Below, piece after piece: positions 22,901-36,720 of a stretch of 64,000 bases of DNA. This DNA comes from Hydractinia symbiolongicarpus. Its lineage: Eukaryota; Cnidaria; Hydrozoa; Anthoathecata; Hydractiniidae. The stretch is from contig NC_079882.1 of assembly GCF_029227915.1 (NCBI RefSeq), positions 32,542,001 through 32,606,000 on the forward strand, in the 5' to 3' direction. The notes under the pieces are model-generated. The model was not told the origin of the DNA, made no database searches, and was given only the letters and a program-made list of their open reading frames with translations. Positions within the stretch are counted from its first letter, which is position 1, and each line of letters starts with the position of its first letter. Position numbers and translations under genes: made by a program.

Positions 22901-25883
22901 TTAGTGGTGAAAAAATAATTTAAAAAATTGTTCTGGAAATGAGTTTACTCCCTGGGTACTTTCTTTGTATGCCTTTGCCTATACGGGCCGAGTCCGGGAT
23001 TTAGGGAAATCGCAGGTTTTCGTTTGCCGGCGATTAATCAGCTTTTATTCAGCGTCTCATCAAAAATGAAAACATTTTTGAAAACTACAAGTCTCATGCG
23101 TTTTAGTGGTGCAAAAATAATTTAAAAAATCGTTCGGGAAATGAGTTTACTCCCTGGGTACTTTCTTTGTATACTTTTGACTATACGGGCCAAGCCGGGA
23201 TTTACGGGAAATCGCGGGTTTTCGTTTGCCGGCGATTAAACTTCTTTTATTCAGCGTCTCATCAAAAATGAAAACATTTTTAAAAACAACAAGTCTTATG
23301 CGTTTTAGTGGTGACAAAATAATTTAAAAAATCGTTCTGGAAATGAGTATACTCACAGGGTACTTTCTTTGTATACATTCGACTATACGTGCCAAGCCCG
23401 AGATTTACGGGAAATCACGGGTTTTCGTTTGCCGGCGATTAAACTTCTTTTATTCAGCGTCTCATCAAAAATGAAAACATTTTTAAAAACTACAAGTCTT
23501 ATGCGTTTTAGTGGTGACAAAATAATTTAAAAAATCGTTCTGGAAATGAGTTTACTCACAGGGTACTTTCTTTGTATACATTCGACTATACGTGCCAAGC
23601 CCGGGATTTACGGGAAATCGCGGGTTTTCGTTTGCCAGCGATTAAACTGCTTTTATTCAGCGTCTCATCAAAAATGAAAACATTCTTGAAAATTACAAGT
23701 CTCATGCGTTTTAGTGGTGAAATAATAATTTAAAAAATCGTTTAGGAAATGAGTTTACTCCCTGGGTACTTTCTTTGTATACTTTTGACTATACGGGCCG
23801 AGTCCAGGATTTACGGGAAATCGCAGGTTTTCGTTTGCCGGCGATTAAACGTCTTTTATTCAGCGCCTCATCAAAAATGAAAACATTTTTAAAAACTACA
23901 AGTCTCATGCGTTTTAGTGGTGAAAAAGTAATTTAAAATGTCGTTCGGGAAATGAGTTTACTCCCTGAGTACTTTCTTTGTATACTTTTGACTATACGGG
24001 CCAAGCCCGGGATTTACGAGAAATCGCGGGTTTTCGTTTGCCGGCGAATAAACTTCTTTTATTTAGCGTCTCATCAAAAATGAAAACATTTTTGAAAACT
24101 ACAAGTCTCATGCGTTTTAGTGGTGAAAAAATAATTTAAAAAATTGTTCGGGAAATGAGTTTACTCCCTGGGTACTTTCTTTGTATACTTTTGACTATAC
24201 GGGCCGAGTCCGGGATTTACGGGAAATCGCGGATTTTCGTTTGCCGGCGATTAAACTTCTTTTATTCAGCGTCCCATCAAATATGAAAATATTTTTGAAA
24301 ACTACAAGTCTCATGCGTTTAGTGGTAAAAAAATAATATAAAAAATCGTTCGGGAAATGAGTTTACTCCCTGGGTAGTTTCTTTGTATACTTTTGACTAT
24401 ACGGGCCAAGCCGGGATTTACGGGAAATCGCGGGTTTTCGTTTGCCGGCGATTAAACTTCTTTTATTCAGCGTCTCATCAAAAATGAAAACATTTTTAAA
24501 AACTACAAGTCTTATGCGTTTTAGTGGTGGCAAAATAATTTAAAAAATCGTTCTGGAAATGAGTATACTCACAGGGTACTTTCTTTGTATACATTGGACT
24601 ATACGTGCCAAGCCCGGGATTTACGGGAAATCGCGGGTTTTCGTTTGCCGGCGATTAAATTTCTTTTATTCAGCGTCTCATCAAAAATGAAAACATTTTT
24701 AAAAACTACAAGTCTTATGCGTTTTAGTGGTGACAAAATAATTTAAAAAATCGTTCTGGAAATGAGTTTACTCACAGGGTACTTTCTTTGTATACATTCG
24801 ACTATACGTGCCAAGCCCGGGATTTACGGGAAATCGCGGGTTTTCGTTTGCCAGCGATTAAACTGCTTTTATTCAGCGTCTCATCAAAAATGAAAACATT
24901 TTTAAAAACTACAAGTCTTATGCGTTTTAGTGGTGACAAAATAATTTAAAAAATCGTTCTGGAAATGAGTTTACTCACAGGGTACTTTCTTTGTATACAT
25001 TCGACTATACGTGCCAAGCCCGGGATTTACGGGAAATCGCGGGTTTTCGTTTGCCAGCGATTAAACTACTTTTATTCAGCGTCTCATCAAAAATAAAAAC
25101 TTTCTTGAAAATTACAAGTCTCATGCGTTTTAGTGGTGAAATAATAATTTAAAAAATCGTTTGGGAAATGAGTTTACTCCCTGGGTACTTTCTTTGTATA
25201 CTTTTGACTATACGGGCCGAGTCCAGGATTTATGGGAAATCGCAGGTTTTCGTTTGCCGGCGATTAAACTCCTTTTATTCAGCGCCTCATCAAAAATGAA
25301 AACATTTTTAAAAACTACAAGTCTCATGCGTTTTAGTGGTAAAAAAATAATATAAAAAATCGTTCGGGAAATGAGTTTACTCCCTGGGTACTTTCTTTGT
25401 ATACTTTTGACTATACGGGCCAAGCCCGGGATTTACGAGAAATCGCGGGTTTTCGTTTGCCGGCGAATAAACTTCTTTTATTCAGCGTCTCATCAAAAAT
25501 GAAAACATTTTTGAAAACTACAAGTCTCATGCGTTTAGTGGTAAAAAAATAATATAAAAAATCGTTCTGGAAATGAGTTTACTCACAGGGTACTTTCTTT
25601 GTATACATTCGACTATACGTGCCAAGCCCGGGATTTACGGGAAATCGCGGTTTTCGTTTGCCGGCGATTAAACTGCTTTTATTCAGCGTCTCATCAAAAA
25701 TGAAAACATTCTTGAAAACTACATGTCTCATGCGTTTTAGTGGTGAAATAATAATTTAAAAAATCGTTTGGGAAATGAGTTTACTCCCTGGGTACTTTCT
25801 TTGTATACTTTTGACTATACGGGCCGAGTCCAGGATTTTCGGGAAATCGCAGGTTTTCGTTAGCCGGCGATTAAACTTCTTTT
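19605..25883 (-). repeat. 31-mer higher-order repeat, 6279 bp, copy 1
   Basis: Sequence from 19605 recurs from 25884 at an offset of 6279 bp. Landmarks: GGGCCGGGTCCAGG (about 19745/26024), CATACGTCTTAGTGG (about 20271/26550), GAAATACGTTTACTCC (about 20710/26989), GTATGCCTTTGCC (about 21350/27629), CTCCCTAGGTAC (about 21532/27811), TGTATCCTTTTGAC (about 21954/28233) and GTTTAGTCACAGGG (about 22132/28411). I saw only scattered single-base differences by eye. The left limit is set by a last mismatch at 19604 versus 25883. Copy 1 retains one monomer (about 23541-23743) that copy 2 lacks. Confidence 0.93.
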
Positions 25884-28800
25884 ATTCAGCGTCTCATCAA
25901 AAATGAAAACATTCTTGAAAACTACAAGTCTCATGCGTTTTAGTGGTGAAATAATAATTTAAAAAATCGTTTGGGAAATGAGTTTACTCCCTGGGTACTT
26001 TCTTTGTATACTTTGGACTATACGGGCCGGGTCCAGGATTTACGGGAAATCGCAGGTTTTCGTTTGCCGGCGATTAAACTTCTTTTATTCAGCGTCTCAT
26101 CAAAAATAAAAACATTTTTAAAAACTACAAGTCTTATGCGTTTTAGTGGTGAAAAAATAATTTAAAAAATCGTTCTGGAAATGAGTTTACTCACAGGGTA
26201 CTTTCTTTGTATACTTTGGACTATACGGGCCGAGTCCAGGATTTACGGGAAATCGCAGGTTTTCGTTTGCCGGCGATTAAACTTCTTTTATTCAGCGTCT
26301 TATCAAAAATGAAAACAGTTTTAAAAACTACAAGTCTTATGCGTTTTAGTGGTGAAAAAATAATTTAAAAAATCGTTCTGGAAATGAGTTTACTCACAGG
26401 GTACTTTCTTTGTATACATTCGACTATACGTGCCAAGCCCGGGATTTACGGGAAATCGCGGGTTTTCGTTTGCCGGCGATTAAACTTCTTTTATTCAGCG
26501 TCTCATCAAAAATGAAAACATATTTAAAAATTACAAGTCTCATACGTCTTAGTGGTGAAAAAAAAATTTAAAAAATCGTTCGGGAAATGAGTTTACTCCC
26601 TGGGTACTTTCTTTGTATACATTCGACTATACGGGCCAAGCCCCGGATTTACGGGAAAACGCGGGATTTCGTTTGCCGGCGATTAAACCTCTTTCATTAA
26701 GCGTCTCATCAAAAATGAAAACATTTTTGAAAACTACAAGTCTCATGCGTTTTAGTGGTGAAAAATTAATTTAAAAAATCGTTCGGGAAATGAGTTTACT
26801 CCCTGGGTACTTTCTTTGTATACTTTTGACTATACGGGCCGAGTCCGGGATTTACGGGAAATCGCCGATTTTCGTTTGCCAGCGATTAAACTTCTTTTAT
26901 TCAGCGTCCCATCAAATATGAAAATATTTTTGAAAACTACAAGTCTCATGCGTTTAGTGGTAAAAAAATAATATAAAAAATCGTTCGGGAAATACGTTTA
27001 CTCCCTGGGTACTTTCTTTGTATACTTTTGACTATACGGGCCAAGCCCGGGATTTACGGGAAATCGCGGGTTTTCGTTTTCCGGCGATTAAACTGCTTTT
27101 ATTCAGCGTCTCATCAAAAATGAAAACATTCTTGAAAACTACAAGTCTCATGCGTTTTAGTGGTGAAATAATAATTTAAAAAATCGTTTGGGAAATGAGT
27201 TTACTCCCTGGGTACTTTCTTTGTATACTTTTGACTATACGGGCCGAGTCCGGGATTTACGGGAAATCGCCGATTTTCGTTTGCCAGCGATTAAACTTCT
27301 TTTATTCAGCGTCCCATCAAATATGAAAATATTTTTGAAAACTACAAGTCTCATGCGTTTAGTGGTAAAAAAATAATATAAAAAATCGTTCGGGAAATAA
27401 GTTTACTCCCTGGGTACTTTCTTTGTATACTTTTGACTATACGGGCCAAGCCCGGGATTTACGGGAAATCGCGGGTTTTCGTTTGCCGGCGATTAAACTT
27501 CTTTTATTCAGCGTCTCATCAAAAATGAAAACATTTTTAAAAACTACAAGTCTTATGCGTTTTAGTGGTGAAAAAATAATTTAAAAAATCGTTCTGGAAA
27601 TGAGTTTACTCCCTGGGTACTTTCTTTGTATGCCTTTGCCTATACGGGCCGAGTCCGGGATTTAGGGAAATCGCAGGTTTTCGTTTGCCGGCGATTAAAC
27701 TGCTTTTATTCAGCGCCTCATCAAAAATGAAAACATTTTTGAAAACTACAAGTCTCATGCGATTTAGTGGTGAAAAAATAATTTAAAATGTCGTTCGGAA
27801 AATGAGTTTACTCCCTAGGTACTTTCTTTGTATGCTTTTGACTATACGGGCCAAGCCGGGATTTACGGGAAATCGCGGGTTTTCGTTTGCCGGCGATTAA
27901 ACTTCTTTTATTCAGCGTCTTATCAAAAATGAAAACAGTTTTAAAATCTACAAGTCTTAGGCGTTTTAGTGGTGAAAAAATAATTTAAAAAATCGTTCTG
28001 GAAATGAGTTTACTCACAGGGTACTTTCTTTGTATACATTTGACTATACGTGCCAAGCCCGGGATTTACGGGAAATCGCGGGTTTTCGTTTGCCGGCGAT
28101 TAAACTGTTTTTATTCAGCGTCTCATCAAAAATGAAAACATTCTTGAAAACTACAAGTCTCATGCGTTTTAGTGGTGAAAAAAAAATTTAAAAATCGTTC
28201 GGGAAATGAGTTTACTCCCTGGGTACTTTCTTTGTATCCTTTTGACTATACGGGCCAAGCCGGGATTTACAGGAAATTACGGGTTTTCGTTTGCCGGCGA
28301 TTAAACTTCTTTTATTCAGCGTCTTATCAAAAATGAAAACAGTTTTAAAAACTACAAGTCTTAGGCGTTTTAGTGGTGAAAATATAATTTAAAAAATCGT
28401 TCTGTAAATGAGTTTAGTCACAGGGTACTTTCTTTGTATATATTCGACTATACGTGCCAAGCCCGGGATTTACGGGAAATCGCGGGTTTTCGTTTGCCGG
28501 CGATTAAACTGTTTTTATTCAGCGTCTCATCAAAAATGAAAACATTCTTGAAAACTACAAGTCTCATGCGTTTTAGTGGTGAAAAAAAAATTTAAAAATC
28601 GTTCGGGAAATGAGTTTACTCCCTGGGTACTTTCTTTGTATACATTCGACTATACGGGCCAAGCCCCGGATTTACGGGAAAACGCGGGATTTCGTTTGCC
28701 GGCGATTAAACCTCTTTCATTAAGCGTCTCATCAAAAATGAAAACATTTTTGAAAACTAAAAGTCTCATGCGTTTTAGAGGTGAAAAAATAATTTAAAAA

Positions 28801-31800
28801 ATCGTTCGGGAATTGAGTTTACTCCCTGGGTACTTTCTTTGTATATTTTTGACTATACGGGCCGAGTCCAGGGTTTACGGGAAATCGCGGATTTTCGTTT
28901 GCCGGCGATTAAACTTCTTTTATTCAGCGTCCCATCAAATATGAAAATATTTTTGAAAACTACAAGTCTCATGCGTTTAGTGGTAAAAAAATAATATAAA
29001 AAATCGTTCGGGAAATGAGTTTACTCCCTGGGTACTTTCTTTGTATACTTTTGACTATACGGGCCAAGCCCGGGATTTACGGGAAATCGCGGGTTTTCGT
29101 TTGCCGGCGATTAAACTTCTTTTATTCAGCGTCTCATCAAAAATGAAAACATTTTTAAAAACTACAAGTCTTATGCGTTTTAGTGGTGAAAAAATAATTT
29201 AAAAAATTGTTCTGGAAATGAGTTTACTCCCTGGGTACTTTCTTTGTATGCCTTTGCCTATACGGGCCGAGTCCGGGATTTAGGGAAATCGCAGGTTTTC
29301 GTTTGCCGGCGATTAATCAGCTTTTATTCAGCGTCTCATCAAAAATGAAAACATTTTTGAAAACTACAAGTCTCATGCGTTTTAGTGGTGCAAAAATAAT
29401 TTAAAAAATCGTTCGGGAAATGAGTTTACTCCCTGGGTACTTTCTTTGTATACTTTTGACTATACGGGCCAAGCCGGGATTTACGGGAAATCGCGGGTTT
29501 TCGTTTGCCGGCGATTAAACTTCTTTTATTCAGCGTCTCATCAAAAATGAAAACATTTTTAAAAACAACAAGTCTTATGCGTTTTAGTGGTGACAAAATA
29601 ATTTAAAAAATCGTTCTGGAAATGAGTATACTCACAGGGTACTTTCTTTGTATACATTCGACTATACGTGCCAAGCCCGAGATTTACGGGAAATCACGGG
29701 TTTTCGTTTGCCGGCGATTAAACTTCTTTTATTCAGCGTCTCATCAAAAATGAAAACATTTTTAAAAACTACAAGTCTTATGCGTTTTAGTGGTGACAAA
29801 ATAATTTAAAAAATCGTTCTGAAAATGAGTTTACTCCCTGGGTACTTTCTTTGTATACTTTTGACTATACGGGCCGAGTCCAGGATTTACGGGAAATCGC
29901 AGGTTTTCGTTTGCCGGCGATTAAACGTCTTTTATTCAGCGCCTCATCAAAAATGAAAACATTTTTAAAAACTACAAGTCTCATGCGTTTTAGTGGTGAA
30001 AAAGTAATTTAAAATGTCGTTCGGGAAATGAGTTTACTCCCTGAGTACTTTCTTTGTATACTTTTGACTATACGGGCCAAGCCCGGGATTTACGAGAAAT
30101 CGCGGGTTTTCGTTTGCCGGCGAATAAACTTCTTTTATTTAGCGTCTCATCAAAAATGAAAACATTTTTGAAAACTACAAGTCTCATGCGTTTTAGTGGT
30201 GAAAAAATAATTTAAAAAATCGTTCGGGAAATGAGTTTACTCCCTGGGTACTTTCTTTGTATACTTTTGACTATACGGGCCGAGTCCGGGATTTACGGGA
30301 AATCGCGGATTTTCGTTTGCCGGCGATTAAACTTCTTTTATTCAGCGTCCCATCAAATATGAAAATATTTTTGAAAACTACAAGTCTCATGCGTTTAGTG
30401 GTAAAAAAATAATATAAAAAATCGTTCGGGAAATGAGTTTACTCCCTGGGTAGTTTCTTTGTATACTTTTGACTATACGGGCCAAGCCGGGATTTACGGG
30501 AAATCGCGGGTTTTCGTTTGCCGGCGATTAAACTTCTTTTATTCAGCGTCTCATCAAAAATGAAAACATTTTTAAAAACTACAAGTCTTATGCGTTTTAG
30601 TGGTGGCAAAATAATTTAAAAAATCGTTCTGGAAATGAGTATACTCACAGGGTACTTTCTTTGTATACATTGGACTATACGTGCCAAGCCCGGGATTTAC
30701 GGGAAATCGCGGGTTTTCGTTTGCCGGCGATTAAATTTCTTTTATTCAGCGTCTCATCAAAAATGAAAACATTTTTAAAAACTACAAGTCTTATGCGTTT
30801 TAGTGGTGACAAAATAATTTAAAAAATCGTTCTGGAAATGAGTTTACTCACAGGGTACTTTCTTTGTATACATTCGACTATACGTGCCAAGCCCGGGATT
30901 TACGGGAAATCGCGGGTTTTCGTTTGCCAGCGATTAAACTGCTTTTATTCAGCGTCTCATCAAAAATGAAAACATTTTTAAAAACTACAAGTCTTATGCG
31001 TTTTAGTGGTGACAAAATAATTTAAAAAATCGTTCTGGAAATGAGTTTACTCACAGGGTACTTTCTTTGTATACATTCGACTATACGTGCCAAGCCCGGG
31101 ATTTACGGGAAATCGCGGGTTTTCGTTTGCCAGCGATTAAACTACTTTTATTCAGCGTCTCATCAAAAATAAAAACTTTCTTGAAAATTACAAGTCTCAT
31201 GCGTTTTAGTGGTGAAATAATAATTTAAAAAATCGTTTGGGAAATGAGTTTACTCCCTGGGTACTTTCTTTGTATACTTTTGACTATACGGGCCGAGTCC
31301 AGGATTTATGGGAAATCGCAGGTTTTCGTTTGCCGGCGATTAAACTCCTTTTATTCAGCGCCTCATCAAAAATGAAAACATTTTTAAAAACTACAAGTCT
31401 CATGCGTTTTAGTGGTAAAAAAATAATATAAAAAATCGTTCGGGAAATGAGTTTACTCCCTGGGTACTTTCTTTGTATACTTTTGACTATACGGGCCAAG
31501 CCCGGGATTTACGAGAAATCGCGGGTTTTCGTTTGCCGGCGAATAAACTTCTTTTATTCAGCGTCTCATCAAAAATGAAAACATTTTTGAAAACTACAAG
31601 TCTCATGCGTTTAGTGGTAAAAAAATAATATAAAAAATCGTTCTGGAAATGAGTTTACTCACAGGGTACTTTCTTTGTATACATTCGACTATACGTGCCA
31701 AGCCCGGGATTTACGGGAAATCGCGGTTTTCGTTTGCCGGCGATTAAACTGCTTTTATTCAGCGTCTCATCAAAAATGAAAACATTCTTGAAAACTACAT

Positions 31801-31959
31801 GTCTCATGCGTTTTAGTGGTGAAATAATAATTTAAAAAATCGTTTGGGAAATGAGTTTACTCCCTGGGTACTTTCTTTGTATACTTTTGACTATACGGGC
31901 CGAGTCCAGGATTTTCGGGAAATCGCAGGTTTTCGTTAGCCGGCGATTAAACTTCTTTT
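25884..31959 (-). repeat. 31-mer higher-order repeat, copy 2, lacking one monomer (6076 bp)
   Basis: Matches copy 1 at a 6279-bp offset up to about 29816 and at 6076 bp after it, so exactly one 203-bp monomer is absent. At the fusion point CGTTCTGAAAATGAG joins a CGTTCTGGAAATGAG head to a CTCCCTGGG continuation, as expected from in-register exchange between neighbouring monomers. To the right, copy 2 continues into AAAACATTTTTAAAAACTAC (about 31981), where copy 1 has AAAACATTCTTGAAAACTAC (25907 on), giving the breakpoint. Confidence 0.92.
29800..29840 (-). other. Monomer-deletion scar in copy 2 of the 31-mer
   Basis: CGTTCTGAAAATGAGTTTAC replaces two heads present in copy 1: CGTTCTGGAAATGAG at about 23538 and CGTTTAGGAAATGAG at about 23741. 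The A of the second head is kept, so the crossover lies within the shared GTT/GGAAATG stretch. This is a direct record of unequal exchange or replication slippage by one unit. Confidence 0.8.
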
Positions 31960-32839
31960 ATTCAGCGTCTCATCAAAAATGAAAACATTTTTAAAAACTA
32001 CAAGTCTCATGCGTTTTAGTGGTAAAAAAGTAATTTAAAAAATCGTTCGGGAAATGAGTTTACTCCCTGGGTACTTTCTTTGTATACTTTTAACTATACG
32101 GGCCAAGCCCGGGATTTACGGGAAATCGCGGGTTTTCGTTTGCCGGCGATTAAACTTCTTTTATTCAGCGTCTCATCAAAAATGAAAACATTTTTAAAAA
32201 CTACAAGTCTTATGCGTTTTAGTGGTGACAAAATAATTTAAAAAATCGTTCTGGAAATGAGTTTACTCACAGGGTACTTTCTTTGTATACATTCGACTAT
32301 ACGTGCCAAGCCCGGGATTTACGGGAAATCGCGGGTTTTCGTTTGCCAGCGATTAAACTGCTTTTATTCAGCGTCTCATCAAAAATGAAAACATTTTTAA
32401 AAACTACAAGTCTCATGCGTTTTAGTGGTGAAAAAGTAATTTAAAAAATCGTTCGGGAAATGAGTTTACTCCCTGAGTACTTTCTTTGTATACTTTTGAC
32501 TATACGGGCCAAGCCCGGGATTTACGAGAAATCGCGGGTTTTCGTTTGCCGGCGAATAAGCTTCTTTTATTTAGCATCTCATCAAAAATGAAAACATTTT
32601 TAAAAACTACAAGTCTCATGCGTTTTAGTGGTGAAAAAATAATTTAAAAAATCGTTCGGGAAATGAGTTTACTCCCTGGGTACTTTCTTTGTATACTTTT
32701 GACTATACGGGCCAAGCCCGGGATTTACGAGAAATCGCGGGTTTTCGTTTGCCGGCGAATAAGCTTCTTTTATTTAGCGTCTCATCAAAAATGAAAACAT
32801 TTTTGAAAACTACAAGTCTCATGCGTTTTAGTGGTGAAA
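31960..32839 (-). repeat. Satellite between the 31-mer and the hexamer array
   Basis: About four to five monomers. Two successive units near 32500 and 32740 share GATTTACGAGAAATCGCGGG, CGGCGAATAAGCTTC and ATTTAGC(A/G)TCTC, so one was copied from the other. The AAGCTTC variant is then carried into the hexamer copies at 33170 and 34384. I see nothing but satellite here. Confidence 0.8.
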
Positions 32840-35800
32840 AAATAATTTAAAAAATCGTTTGGGAAATGAGTTTACTCCCTGGGTACTTTCTTTGTATACT
32901 TTTGACTATACGGGCCGAGTCCAGGATTTACGGGAAATCGCAGGTTTTCGTTTGCCGGCGATTAAACTTCTTTTATTCAGCGCCTCATCAAAAATGAAAA
33001 CATTTTTAAAAACTACAAGTCTCATGCGTTTTAGTGGTGAAAAAGTAATTTAAAAAATCGTTCGGGAAATGAGTTTACTCCCTGAGTACTTTCTTTGTAT
33101 ACTTTTGACTATACGGGCCAAGCCCGGGATTTACGAGAAATCGCGGGTTTTCGTTTGCCGGCGAATAAGCTTCTTTTATTTAGCGTCTCATCAAAAATGA
33201 AAACATTTTTGAAAACTACAAGTCTCATGCGTTTTAGTGGTGAAAAAATAATTTAAAAAATCGTTCGGGAAATGAGTTTACTCCCTGGGTACTTTCTTTG
33301 TATACTTTTGACTATACGGGCCGAGTCCGGGATTTACGGGAAATCGCGGATTTTCGTTTGCCGGCGATTAAACTTCTTTTATTCAGCGTCCCATCAAATA
33401 TGAAAATATTTTTGAAAGCTACAAGTCTCATGCGTTTAGTGGTAAAAAAATAATATAAAAAATCGTTCGGGAAATGAGTTTACTCCCTGGGTAGTTTCTT
33501 TGTATACTTTTGACTATACGGGCCAAGCCGGGATTTACGGGAAATCGCGGGTTTTCGTTTGCCGGCGATTAAACTTCTTTTATTCAGCGTCTCATCAAAA
33601 ATGAAAACATTTTTAAAAACTACAAGTCTTATGCGTTTTAGTGGTGGCAAAATAATTTAAAAAATCGTTCTGGAAATGAGTATACTCACAGGGTACTTTC
33701 TTTTTATACATTCGACTATACGTGCCAAGCCCGGGATTTACGGGAAATCGCGGGTTTTCATTTGCCGGCGATTAAACTTCTTTTATTCAGCGTCTCATCA
33801 AAAATGAAAACATTTTTAAAAACTACAAGTCTTATGCGTTTTAGTGGTGACAAAATAATTTAAAAAATCGTTCTGGAAATGAGTTTACTCACAGGGTACT
33901 TTCTTTGTATACATTCGACTATACGTGCCAAGCCCGGGATTTACGGGAAATCGCGGGTTTTCGTTTGCCAGCGATTAAACTGCTTTTATTCAGCGTCTCA
34001 TCAAAAATGAAAACATTCTTGAAAATTACAAGTCTCATGCGTTTTAGTGGTGAAATAATAATTTAAAAAATCGTTTGGGAAATGAGTTTACTCCCTGGGT
34101 ACTTTCTTTGTATACTTTTGACTATACGGGCCGAGTCCAGGATTTACGGGAAATCGCAGGTTTTCGTTTGCCGGCGATTAAACTTCTTTTATTCAGCGCC
34201 TCATCAAAAATGAAAACATTTTTAAAAACTACAAGTCTCATGCGTTTTAGTGGTGAAAAAGTAATTTAAAAAATCGTTCGGGAAATGAGTTTACTCCCTG
34301 AGTACTTTCTTTGTATACTTTTGACTATACGGGCCAAGCCCGGGATTTACGAGAAATCGCGGGTTTTCGTTTGCCGGCGAATAAGCTTCTTTTATTTAGC
34401 GTCTCATCAAAAATGAAAACATTTTTGAAAACTACAAGTCTCATGCGTTTTAGTGGTGAAAAAATAATTTAAAAAATCGTTCGGGAAATGAGGTTACTCC
34501 CTGGGTACTTTCTTTGTATACTTTTGACTATACGGGCCGAGTCCGGGATTTACGGGAAATCGCGGATTTTCGTTTGCCGGCGATTAAACTTCTTTTATTC
34601 AGCGTCCCATCAAATATGAAAATATTTTTGAAAGCTACAAGTCTCATGCGTTTAGTGGTAAAAAAATAATATAAAAAATCGTTCGGGAAATGAGTTTACT
34701 CCCTGGGTAGTTTCTTTGTATACTTTTGACTATACGGGCCAAGCCGGGATTTACGGGAAATCGCGGGTTTTCGTTTGCCGGCGATTAAACTTCTTTTATT
34801 CAGCGTCTCATCAAAAATGAAAACATTTTTAAAAACTACAAGTCTTATGCGTTTTAGTGGTGGCAAAATAATTTAAAAAATCGTTCTGGAAATGAGTATA
34901 CTCACAGGGTACTTTCTTTGTATACATTCGACTATACGTGCCAAGCCCGGAATTTACGGGAAATCGCGGGTTTTCATTTGCCGGCGATTAAACTTCTTTT
35001 ATTCAGCGTCTCATCAAAAATGAAAACATTTTTAAAAACTACAAGTCTTATGCGTTTTAGTGGTGACAAAATAATTTAAAAAATCGTTCTGGAAATGAGT
35101 TTACTCACAGGGTACTTTCTTTGTATACATTCGACTATACGTGCCAAGCCCGGGATTTACGGGAAATCGCGGGTTTTCGTTTGCCAGCGATTAAACTGCT
35201 TTTATTCAGCGTCTCATCAAAAATGAAAACATTCTTGAAAATTACAAGTCTCATGCGTTTTAGTGGTGAAATAATAATTTAAAAAATCGTTTGGGAAATG
35301 AGTTTACTCCCTGGGTACTTTCTTTGTATACTTTTGACTATACGGGCCGAGTCCAGGATTTACGGGAAATCGCAGGTTTTCGTTTGCCGGCGATTAAACT
35401 TCTTTTATTCAGCGCCTCATCAAAAATGAAAACATTTTTAAAAACTACAAGTCTCATGCGTTTTAGTGGTGAAAAAGTAATTTAAAAAATCGTTCGGGAA
35501 ATGAGTTTACTCCCTGAGTACTTTCTTTGTATACTTTTGACTATACGGGCCAAGCCCGGGATTTACGAGAAATCGCTGGTTTTCGTTTGCCGGCGAATAA
35601 ACTTCTTTTATTTAGCGTCTCATCAAAAATGAAAACATTTTTGAAAACTACAAGTCTCATGCGTTTTAGTGGTGAAAAAATAATTTAAAAAATCGTTCGG
35701 GAAATGAGTTTACTCCCTGGGTACTTTCTTTGTATACTTTTGACTATACGGGCCGAGTCCGGGATTTACGGGAAATCGCGGATTTTCGTTTGCCGGCGAT

Positions 35801-36720
35801 TAAACTTCTTTTATTCAGCGTCCCATCAAATATGAAAATATTTTTGAAAACTACAAGTCTCATGCGTTTAGTGGTAAAAAAATAATATAAAAAATCGTTC
35901 GGGAAATGGGTTTACTTTCTGGGTAGTTTCTTTGTATACTTTTGACTATACGGGCCAAGCCGGGATTTACGGGAAATCGCGGGTTTTCGTTTGCCGGCGA
36001 TTAAACTTCTTTTATTCAGCGTCTCATAAAAAATGAAAACATTTTTAAAAACTACAAGTCTTATGCGTTTTAGTGGTGGCAAAATAATTTAAAAAATCGT
36101 TCTGGAAATGAGTATACTCACAGGGTACTTTCTTTGTATACATTCGACTATGCGTGCCAAGCCCGGGATTTACGGGAAATCGCGGGTTTTCGTTTGCCGG
36201 CGATTAAACTTCTTTTATTCAGCGTCTCATCAAAAATGAAAACATTTTTAAAAACTACAAGTCTTATGCGTTTTAGTGGTGACAAAATAATTTAAAAAAT
36301 CGTTCTGGAAATGAGTTTACTCACAGGGTACTTTCTTTGTATACATTCGACTATACGTGCCAAGCCCGGGATTTACGGGAAATCGCGGGTTTTCGTTTGC
36401 CAGCGATTAAACTGCTTTTATTCAGCGTCTCATCAAAAATGAAAACATTCTTGAAAATTACAAGTCTCATGCGTTTTAGTGGTGAAATAATAATTTAAAA
36501 AATCGTTTGGGAAATGAGTTTACTCCCTGGGTACTTTCTTTGTATACTTTTGACTATACGGGCCGAGTCCAGGATTTACGGGAAATCGCAGGTTTTCGTT
36601 TGCCGGCGATTAAACTTCTTTTATTCAGCGCCTCATCAAAAATGAAAACATTTTTAAAAACTACAAGTCTCATGCGTTTTAGTGGTGAAAAAGTAATTTA
36701 AAAAATCGTTCGGGAAATGA
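32840..36720 (-). repeat. Hexamer higher-order repeat, 1216 bp, about 3.2 tandem copies
   Basis: Copies about 32840-34055, 34056-35271, 35272-36487 and a partial to about 36720. Six ordered subtypes: CGTTTGGGAAATG with CCAGG and CAGCGCCTCATC; CTCCCTGAGTACTTTC with GATTTACGAGAAATC and ATTTAGCG; GCGGATTTTCG with CAAATATGAAAATA to follow; GGGTAGTTTCTTTG with AAGCCGGGATT; GAGTATACTCACAGGG; CTCACAGGG with GCCAGCG. The same six-unit order occurs inside both 31-mer copies (about 23743-24957 and from about 29816), so five or more copies exist. Copies 1 and 2 share GAAAGCTACAAG, which the third lacks. Confidence 0.92.
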
